NCBI RefSeq assembly: GCF_039555335.1
Contig: NC_092647.1
Location: forward strand, 13,995,594 to 14,059,593
Direction: 5' to 3'
Length of the DNA: 64,000 bases
Source of the DNA: Amphiura filiformis
Taxonomy: Eukaryota > Echinodermata > Ophiuroidea > Amphilepidida > Amphiuridae
In this document: positions 56,029 through 64,000 of the stretch, piece by piece
Layout of the letters: every line of letters starts with the position of its first letter
Numbering within the stretch: position 1 is the first letter of the stretch
Notes under the pieces: generated by a model
The model's input: only the letters and a program-made list of their open reading frames with translations
Told to the model about the DNA's origin: nothing
Databases searched by the model: none
Translations under genes and position numbers: made by a program

Positions 56029-56697
56029 CAGCAAACACAAAACGTTTTCGACATCATTCGCAAAAGGTTATAAAAGGTTGTCAGAAAACGTGTAAATGTC
56101 GGGTTATATAAAGAGTACACTAATGGTGTAAAACACTTTCATAACATTAAATAACATCTGTTGGTAATTTACTGCACAGCAAACACAAATGTTTCACAGA
56201 TAACATTTAAATGTCGGGTTATATAATGGGTATAAAAACGTTTTAATAACATTCCAAAAATATTTTTGAAAACTTGGTACAAATCATTCTAAGCAGAATG
56301 TTATTTTGGGGTTGAAAATATATTTTGCAAAAAATGTTTGCCCAAAATATTTACAATAACGTTTTTAAAATGTTTTCACGACCTTTATACAACCCGACAT
56401 TTAAATGTTATTAAAACGTTTTGTAAAAAAAACATTTTAAGAACATTTCTGTGTTTGCTGGGTGCAAATATTTTAACATAATGTTATTTAAGTGTTGACA
56501 AAATATTTGGCCAAACATGTTTGCAAAAATAGTTTACAATGACATTTCGAAAACATTTTAAAAATATTGTTCTCGTTTTAAAACGATTTCATGACCTTTA
56601 TATAACCCGACATTTTAATGTTATTAAAACGTTTTTACCCAAAACCCAAAATATAACCTATTTAAAACGTTTTAAAAACGTTTTTGTGTTTGCTGGG
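56029..56697. mobile_element. Compound foldback element (FB5)
   Basis: Same nested order and orientation as FB3. 56,698-57,101 repeats 34,457-34,859. Confidence 0.8.
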
Positions 56698-57107
56698 TTG
56701 TCACTATTATTGTGTAAAATTTTAGTTTGAAAAAGCCTAAAATTTGCGAAAAGACAGCCCAATTGAAGCCATTTGTGGACAAGTTTTGACTTTTATTGTC
56801 TGAATTATTGCTTTATAATTATGTACCCATAAAGTTGCGCACAGAGGGGGTGTCTTAGGGGGATTTTCCCCCTCAGAAGTGAGAAAATTGTGAAAATGAA
56901 GACCTCATTGAAGCCATTTGGTGGACTATTTTTGCACTATTATTGTGTAATCAAGATCAATCTCATCGACCGGAAAGTTTAAAAGTGAAAATTTCATAAA
57001 CTTCCCTCCTGATATTTCTGTACTTGCTGTAGTTCAGCAACAGTTTAAACTCCAAATATTATTATGTTTGGAGCTAGCAGTTTAAATGAAGAAGATATAT
57101 TACTTAC

Positions 57108-57400
57108 TTGGAAATAAAAGAACTCTTCTTGGCTACAACTGTATGCAATCCACGCTTCTTTATTCTGATGCCCAAATCGTTAGTTATATTGGTTCCAGGT
57201 TACGGTGTTAATTAACCTTCTGATGTTGACGTTAATGAAGTAAACAATTTTACCAGTGCCTTCTTGCTGCTGCTACTAAACAGTAGTTTGGTTGAAAATA
57301 CAGTAAGTACTGTTCGGTGAATAGCCGAAGTAGAATCTCTCAATAAGCCTAATGATTGTTGTAAACGCTACTGTCTATGCTCGACTCTTCGATATCGAAA
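57108..57400 (-). promoter_or_regulatory. Orphan candidate 5' exon with donor
   Basis: Ends CCAA|GTAAGT (donor 57,107-57,102). The type-1 finger exon expected downstream on the minus strand is missing; the next finger exon in that direction is locus C at 52,617, so it could be spliced to C. Confidence 0.45.
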
Positions 57401-57826
57401 TATGACCAAAGGTCGGGATCAAAGGTCGAATGTTATGCAAAGAAATAAACTGTTTACGCATACAAGATTATCAGATCATGGAAATGGAAATTTAGATTGT
57501 TATTATCTTCACAACAATAACGACTCGAATTAATTGGCTATTCCAAAGTTTACTAAACTTGAACATGTGAAAGTAAAATGTGATTTCGATCAGTTTTTCA
57601 AATTGGTTATCAAGTTAGGCATATAATAATACATTTGAAAACTAAAACTAATAAATGGTGTATGTGGTCAACATACAATAATAAACTCTTGCTGGTAAAA
57701 TTAAAACAAAATACTACTATATAACAACAATTCAATTCAATTTGATTAAAAATTGAATTAGCTTTTATTATGGAAACTGCCTTCTATTTGACTTCTCTCA
57801 ACATTTTAAAATTTAAAAAGACCAGA
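57401..57826. other. Duplicated AT-rich block, truncated
   Basis: Follows block F until GACCAGAAAG, then jumps into the 36-bp array; about 0.7 kb present in F/C (46,105-46,830) is missing. Confidence 0.7.
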
Positions 57827-58020
57827 AAGCAAATTGAACTCATCAATGATATCTACATTAGATAGCAAATTCAACTCATCAATGCTATCTACAGTAGATA
57901 GCAAATTAAACTCATCAATGCTATCTACAGTACATAGCAAATTGAACTCATCAAAGCTTTCTACAGCCAATAGCAAAGTGGAATCATTAAATTATGCTAT
58001 CTACAGTAGATAGCAAATTG
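57827..58020. repeat. 36-bp minisatellite, about 5 units (block D)
   Basis: Right-hand part of the array as in C. 58,021-59,211 then matches 47,016-48,310; no gene. Confidence 0.85.
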
Positions 58021-59211
58021 TACCTGTACAGGTACTCAGTGTGTACCCGTGCAGGCGGTCATAATAGGAATCTTGTAGTGTACTTGTCGGTCTGTGCTTG
58101 AACTTTGGCGTGGTTTTACCCTAACACCAAGGCTCTAACGATTACCCACTTGTTCAATGCCTTCTTTGGTGACAGCGCCATCATTAAAACCACGAATTAC
58201 TATTTTACAAACATCAAAGTGATAAAAGCTTTACCGCTGTCTCTTTTGTATGTCGTAAATAGATAGACCTGTATCATGCAAAGTTCAAATTATTTTAATA
58301 TAAGCACTGCATGTAACAAAATCAATTTATCCATCGTTTGATGTATGTTAATTATTTTTTAATCATAATTGTTGTTTTAATGACGGTAGCGATGAATTGT
58401 AATTATGAATAAGTTATGGATGAGTGATCACATTCGCTAGGATAAAATTATGATAAATATTGAATGAAAGAAAGGTTTTGTAATAAGATCATTAAAAACT
58501 CTCTCCACATGGCTGTCGTTTACAGACAACAAGTTCTAAATTTTCCATAAAAATGTCAGAATTGTGCATTTCAATGACCATTATTTGGAATCAGCATGAG
58601 ACGTGCATTGGTTCAGTAGTTTTTGAGATAGCTCTTGATATTTTGATAAAATATCTTAAAACTTGGACTTTTTATGTTGAAGCTATGGCTAGCACGCAGA
58701 ACAGTAAACTCGTTGTAAAGGAAGTGATTAGCTTAATTTTTGGTAATTTTCAAAATATTTTAGTTTCACAAGTAAAAAAATACTTAAAACAAAAGTAGTT
58801 TTGAAACTTTCAACAGAAACTAATGGAGGAAAATTTTCATTTACCATGCAAATATTTTATCTGTTAAAGCTCTGCGTGCTAGCCATGCGCTTTAACGGAA
58901 AAAGTGGAAGTTTTGAAATATTTTCTCAAAATATCAAGAGCTATCTTAAGAACTACTGAACCAATACTAGGCTGGTGAGTGAAATTTTTTCACTGGCTGT
59001 CATTTATGTATGTGGAGACTTGTGTTAAAAACCTTTCTCACAATACTAGGCTTGTTTTTACTCATTTTAATGCATTTTTCATGTTAATTCCAAATATGGT
59101 CATAAATATTTACATTTCTGAAATTTTTGAACTTTTGAAAAAAAAATTGAAACATGTCGTCTGCAGTCGACACCCGCGTGAAGAGAGTTAACGATCTGTT
59201 ACCATCCTCAG

Positions 59212-59552
59212 GCAGTAGTGACTGGCTGCTTGTCTTCTTCACACCTGCATGGTTTTGGTGTTTCTAGAAGACTTTCGTAAATTTTTGGAAGATCTCGTCC
59301 CCCGTCTCTGTTTAATTTGACTTGTTGTTCCTTCTTTATGCTTTCTTCCAAAAATTTACGAAAGTCTTAATGTATAAACAACAGTTGAATTTATACATTT
59401 AGCTACTATTTGGAGAGAAAAACAGGGAATCCAGCACTTTAATTTTAATATGGGGGCAACTGTTTGAAAAAGGAGGAAACAAGTTTATTTTCTTGCATAA
59501 ATAATCATAGTTATGCCACAAGTCTGGATGAGAAAATAGGCATACAATACAA
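59212..59552. repeat. Left copy of the duplication flanking FB6
   Basis: Starts GTAGTGACTGGCTGCTTGTC; repeated at 60,170-60,545, as in block C. Confidence 0.8.
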
Positions 59553-60159
59553 TTTGGTTTAGGTAAAAACGTTTTAATAACATTAAAATGTCGGGTTATA
59601 TAAAGGTCATGATAACGTTTTAAAACGTTTTGTATGAAAACACACTACAGCAATATTTCTAAAATGTTTTCAAAAATGTTATTGTAAACTATTTTTGCAA
59701 ACATTTTTGCCAAATATTTTGTCAACACTTAAATAACATTATGTTAAAATATTTGCCCCAGCAAACACAGAAATGTTCTTAAAATGTTTTCTTCAAAACG
59801 TTTCAATAACATTTAAATGTCGGGTTATATAAACGTCGTGAAAACATTTTAAAAACGTATTTGTAAATATTTTTTGCAAACATTTTTTGCAAAATATTTT
59901 TTCAACCCCAAAATAACATTCTGTTTAGAATGATTTGTATCAAGTTTTCAAAAATGGTTTTAGAATGTTATTAAAACGTTTTTATACCCTTTATATAACC
60001 CGACATTTGAATGTTTTCTGTAAAACACTTGTGTTTGCTGTGCCAACAAATGTTATTTAATGTTATGAAAACGTTTTATACCATTAATGTACCCTTTATA
60101 TAACCCGACATTTAAACGTTTTCTGACAACCTTTTGCGAATGATGTCGGAAACGTTTTG
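59553..60159. mobile_element. Compound foldback element (FB6), left end deleted
   Basis: As FB4, but the first about 60 bases and neighbouring flank are missing (junction TACAATACAAT|TTGGTTTAGG). Confidence 0.8.
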
Positions 60160-60169
60160 TGTTTGCTGT

Positions 60170-60545
60170 GTAGTGACTGGCTGATTGTCTTCTTCACACC
60201 TGCATGGTTTTGGTGTTTCTAGAAGACTTTCGTAAATTTTTGGAAGATCTCGTCCCCCGTCTCTGTTTAATTTGACTTGTTGTTCCTTCCTTATGTTTTC
60301 TTCCAAAAATTTACGAAAGTCTTAATGTATAAACAACAGTTGAATTTAAATATTTAGCTACTATTTGGAGAAAAAACAGGGAATCCAGCACTTTTAATTT
60401 CAACATGAGGGCAACTGTTTGAAAAAGGAGGAAACAAGTTTATTTTCTTGCATAAATAATCATAGTCTTGCCACAAGTCTGGATGAGAAAATATGCATAC
60501 AATACAATACAACAGAAATTATTTTGAAACAGGTCTGTATTCACT
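60170..60545. repeat. Right copy of the duplication flanking FB6
   Basis: Counterpart of 49,364-49,735. 60,546-61,029 is duplicated block without genes. Confidence 0.8.
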
Positions 60546-61029
60546 ATATTTCTTATAGGCCCTAACTTTAGGTAATAGTGCGGCAGAATGGTGACACTAT
60601 TGTGCACTTGACCAGAAAAGCACATGATTTGGCGCAGATGTAGCTCTTGATCATGTTGATATGCTTACCAAAATATTTGGAGTAAGGGCAAACGACGTCA
60701 AACTACTCCTCAGGTCATAAGGATTCGGAAAAGGTATAGAATTCAAAGGTCATATATTTTGAGAGACGGGGAAATCCCCCTGAGAAGAGCTTGTAAAGAC
60801 ATTTTGGGATTTCCCCAAGTCACTGTAAACAAAGGGCGGGAAACAAAGTCAGGATTTGTTACGGATTGGGGATTCCCCTGAGATTGCAAAGTGGATATGA
60901 CATCATATTGGAATTCCCCAAAGGAAATGATGTAATTTGAAAGCTTAATGTTTATAATTATTCTTGGGAATTCCCATATATATATTCCTTTATGTTTGGT
61001 CAATAAACAAAATAATGTATACATAACTC

Positions 61030-61620
61030 TTCACAGTGTTATTGTGTTGTTGTGGGCCAGCTAATGTGCTAACAGTTCATATGCCTTATATCATAAATAT
61101 TGTAGTCAATATACTACTATTCAGTTATATCGGAGAAGATCTAGAATACGTCAAAGTGCGTACCTCTTCCAGGAAAGGACTATATATATATATATATGCT
61201 TCTGTCTACTTACTGAAGTCTGATTTATAAAACAACATTTCTGTCAATGTAAGTGGAAACAGGGGGACAACTGTAATGCAGGCCTGTTTTCCATTAGAAA
61301 TTGTGTGAAAGGTGAAAATAGCACCATTTTTGGAGATGGTCAACTGTGAGAGGACTTTATGCAGAGGGTGGACTTCGCTGAACGGTGATCTTCGCAGGAC
61401 AAGTGAACATGGAGAATCAGGATATACATCAAGAACATTGAGAACTTTACAAGACTTTTACAATCAACAACAACAAGAAGGCTGCTGGATAAGTAACTTT
61501 GCTAAAGAGTGTACTAGTATATGTATGATTTATTTTATGTGTTTATGCTGACTCACACAATTATTGTTAAAACATACTTTTCGTTTGATTAAAAGACTCA
61601 GATATTGTTAACTTAATTAA
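61030..61620 (+). promoter_or_regulatory. Homologue of the TATA-bearing segment (block D)
   Basis: Counterpart of 13,470-14,060. Assignment as regulatory rests on copies B and C only. Confidence 0.2.
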
Positions 61621-61704
61621 TCAGTGTGTTTTATTTTGCATTCGGAAGCGAATTTGGGAAAAGGGTGTTTTTGGCCTTGAGGTATTATTAACGACTCCTA
61701 ACAA

Positions 61705-61797
61705 TGACAGTGTGAAGCCTTTATTACAATACTAACATTTTAAGGCTTCTCTTTGGTATGAATTCGTTCACGTGCTTTCAAGTTACCTGACACTGAG
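61705..61797 (-). pseudogene. Finger remnant cut off from gene D
   Basis: Same decayed finger as in B and C. Confidence 0.7.
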
Positions 61798-61985
61798 CAC
61801 CGAAAATGCTCATGATTTACAATGTTTATCTAAATATGTTTTTTATGCAATGAAAATTAGAGATTCGATTTAATTAGATTATGTTATTGATGTTTTGTTT
61901 GTATTATGTACTAAATATATTGTATTGTGGGCCTGTGGCCTTGAATTACATGATAATAATGAACTGAACTGAACTGAACTGAACT
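61798..61985 (+). mobile_element. Retroelement 3' end with (TGAAC)n tail (block D)
   Basis: Same insertion as 14,241-14,428. The stop codon and last codons of gene D lie in it, read on its antisense strand. Confidence 0.8.
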
Positions 61986-63431
61986 GACACTGTGAAGATT
62001 TTTATAACTACCTGACTGTGCAAAGCCATACATATGTAAAGTGTCTCTTTTGTTTCGTTCATGTCTTTTCAAGTTACTTGACTGTGCGAAGCCTTTATTA
62101 CAGTATTGGCATATGTAAGACTTCTCTTTGGTATGGATTAGTTCATGCGCTTTCAAGCGACCTAAGTGTTTGTAAACTTTGTTGCAATACTGACATTTGT
62201 AAGGCGTCTTTTTGATATGGATTCGTTCATGTCTTTTCATGTTATTGAACTGTATGAAGCCTTTGTTACAGTATTGACATATGTAAGGCTTCTCTTTCGT
62301 ATGAATTCGTTCATGTTTTTTCAAGTTACATGACATTGTGAAGCCTTTGCTGCAGTATTGGCATATGTAAGGCTTCTCTTCATGCTCTTTTGTCATGTTG
62401 GTGTGGGTTGCTTCATGCGTTTTCAAGTTACCAGACGTTCTAAAGCCTTTATCACAGTATTGACAAATGTAAGGCTTCTCTTTGGTATGTATTAGTTCGT
62501 GTGTTTTCAAGTGACTAGACGTTCTGAAGCCTTTATTACAGTACTGACATGTGAAAGGCTTCTCATTGGTATGGATTGCTTCATGTCTTTTCAAGCTACC
62601 AGACGTTGTGAATCCTTTATTACAATACTGACATTTGTAAGGCTTCTCTTTGGTATGGGTTCGTTCATGTGTTTTCAAGTGACTAGAATGTGTGAATCCT
62701 TGATTACAGTATTGACATATGTAAGTTTTCTCTTTCGTATGAATTCGTTCATGTATTTTCAATTCACGAGACTGTGTGAAGCCTTTATTGCAGTATTGGC
62801 ATATGTAAGGCGTCACTTTGGTATGGAGTAGTTCGTGTCTTTTCTGGTGACTTGACTGTGCGAAGCCTCTGTTGCAGTATTGGCATATGAAAGGCTTCTC
62901 TTTGGTATGAGTTCGCTCATGTGTTTTCAAGTGACCAGACTGTGTGAAGCCTTTGTCGCAGTATTGACATATGTAAGTCTTCTCTTTGGTATGGATTCGT
63001 TCATGTGTTTTCAAGTTACCAGACGATGTGAAGCCTTTGTTGCAGTATTGGCATATGTAAGGCTTCTCTTTGGTATTATTCTGTTCTTGTACCTGACTCC
63101 TGATTGAAAACGTTGTCTCATAATGCTGACCTTGGTAAGATGTCAATTGCGAATCGTTCTCATTCATTTGCTTGCTTGATGTCCATTGGTCAAGAGATGG
63201 TGACGTCAGAAAACCATGTCTTCTACTATCTTGGCTATTATTGGAGGTGTTTTTCTTTCTTCTTGATATCGGTATCATCTTCTTCTTATAGTCATACCAG
63301 TATACACGAATCCGCAGCTCATGATGACGTAGATGACGCAGATATCGATGTGTATTATTAAAAAACCTTCTGCAATATTTACACTCATGCGGTATCAGAT
63401 ACCCCCATACTCGTGGCCTTCTCGGAAACAT
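61911..63431 (-). CDS. C2H2 zinc-finger protein, type 2 (locus D), intact
   Basis: 506 residues from an ATG two bases after the conserved acceptor. Atypical N-terminal finger (C17, C20, H33, H37), basic stretch (KKKMIPISRRKK, 49-60), spacer to about residue 124, then an array from C127 to about 465. Helices in order: SSGNLKT, QSGHLKT, QSSHQKR, QSRELKI, HSSHLKT, TSGSLKR, TSSHLKT, TSGNLKT, MSCNLKK, QFNNMKR, HLGRLKA, QSSNLKR. Finger 12 lacks its second His. Between fingers 8 and 9 the linker is six residues longer (HTNMTKEHEEKP). A finger-13 remnant (YGFAQSGSYKN) leads into about 25 residues encoded by the antisense of a retroelement tail (VQFSSVHYYHVIQGHRP). Likely nuclear DNA-binding; target unknown. 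D differs from B and C by Arg at helix position 2 of finger 4. Its candidate 5' exon would lie beyond the window. Confidence 0.9.
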   Translation of the reverse strand: MFPRRPRVWGYLIPHECKYCRRFFNNTHRYLRHLRHHELRIRVYWYDYKKKMIPISRRKKNTSNNSQDSRRHGFLTSPSLDQWTSSKQMNENDSQLTSYQGQHYETTFSIRSQVQEQNNTKEKPYICQYCNKGFTSSGNLKTHERIHTKEKTYICQYCDKGFTQSGHLKTHERTHTKEKPFICQYCNRGFAQSSHQKRHELLHTKVTPYICQYCNKGFTQSRELKIHERIHTKEKTYICQYCNQGFTHSSHLKTHERTHTKEKPYKCQYCNKGFTTSGSLKRHEAIHTNEKPFTCQYCNKGFRTSSHLKTHELIHTKEKPYICQYCDKGFRTSGNLKTHEATHTNMTKEHEEKPYICQYCSKGFTMSCNLKKHERIHTKEKPYICQYCNKGFIQFNNMKRHERIHIKKTPYKCQYCNKVYKHLGRLKAHELIHTKEKSYICQYCNKGFAQSSNLKRHERNKRDTLHMYGFAQSGSYKNLHSVSSVQFSSVHYYHVIQGHRPTIQYI

Positions 63432-63519
63432 TCCTGAAACGAATAATAAACATCAATCCATCTATAATTGAGACAAACATTGGCTAATCTTTATTGGGTT
63501 ACTTTGATTAATTCAACTT

Positions 63520-63870
63520 AGGGGTACTACACCTTGGCCAATTTTGTGCCTATTTTTGCATTTTTCTCAAAATTATAGCGCATTGGCGACAAGTAAGATA
63601 CATGTATGTATATTATAGGGGCAAGGACTACAACTACTGCACTGGAAATTTTATTTCAGCACAGACAACAGTTGTGGAGTTACATTCAAAAATGAGGGAA
63701 CACTAATATTTGGTCAATAAATCAATAACTACTTGCTTTGAGTTGCTGAATTTTCAGTACAGTAGTTGTAGTCCTTGCCATATACATATCTTACTTGTCA
63801 CCAATGTGCTATAATGTTTGAGAAAAATGCAAAAATAGGCACACAATTGGCCAGGGGTGTAGTACCCCCT
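63520..63870. mobile_element. Foldback MITE, AGGGGGTACTACACCC family (block D)
   Basis: Same element and site as in B and C; left tip AGGGGTACTACACC. Confidence 0.8.
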
Positions 63871-63952
63871 TAATAGACCTTTTCATATATTTCACTATAC
63901 TTTCCGCAATCCAAACTGTCTCATCCTATGGACAAATACAATTAATAGAAAT

Positions 63953-64000
63953 AGTTGTTGTTGTTGTTGTCTTTTTTTTTATTGTTGTTGTTATTGTTGG
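63953..64000. repeat. (TTG)n microsatellite at the window end
   Basis: Counterpart of 16,384-16,455; cut by the end of the window. Confidence 0.85.

Overview
The window is animal nuclear DNA: large C2H2 zinc-finger exons with conserved splice acceptors, LINE and Penelope-like retroelements, tRNA-derived SINEs, many MITEs and several minisatellites. The mix of repeats (long foldback MITEs, frequent 'acatgta' and 'aggccta' words) suggests a marine invertebrate, most likely a deuterostome such as an echinoderm or hemichordate; that placement is an inference from memory of such genomes.

The only host protein family I can support is a cluster of six C2H2 zinc-finger loci, all on the minus strand. 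Three are 'type 1' (A 596-2047, E 29.76-32.21 kb, F 41.65-42.94 kb) and three are 'type 2' (B 14.36-15.87 kb, C 51.10-52.62 kb, D 61.91-63.43 kb). Each is one long exon with an atypical N-terminal finger, a short basic/acidic spacer and 9-12 tandem fingers joined by TKEKPY linkers. F and D look intact. A has an intact main frame and a decayed tail. B and C are near copies of D broken by small changes. E is split by a DNA transposon. Upstream (3' on the plus strand) of five of them, and once without a gene, lies a conserved segment ending in a GTAAGT/GTGAGT splice donor, a candidate 5' non-coding exon.

The cluster appears to have grown by duplication of a two-gene unit: type-1 exon, SINE plus 124-bp satellite, foldback element, candidate 5' exon, AT-rich segment, 36-bp minisatellite, type-2 exon. 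A+B, F+C and (type-1 flank only)+D fit this order; E has lost its type-2 partner. Because several copies of each block exist, many insertions can be read against an empty site inside the same window: a 3.4-kb TTAA insertion, a TTA-flanked Harbinger-like MITE, a 231-bp element with a 9-bp duplication, and others.

19.9-29.6 kb is a transposon-rich spacer: a 5'-truncated LINE, a Penelope-like element with GIY-YIG endonuclease and a candidate hammerhead ribozyme just beyond its stop, a second LINE fragment, hAT-type MITEs, and a compound 51-bp/14-bp minisatellite that recurs at 37-39 kb with the opposite module expanded. 39.4-41.6 kb holds no gene I recognise but has a recurring 15-17 bp motif.

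The points I rate highest are: the retroelement tail that cut off the type-2 finger array and now encodes the protein's C-terminus, the hammerhead candidate, the reciprocal minisatellite expansion, the satellite grown from a SINE body, and the conserved donor-bearing upstream segment.
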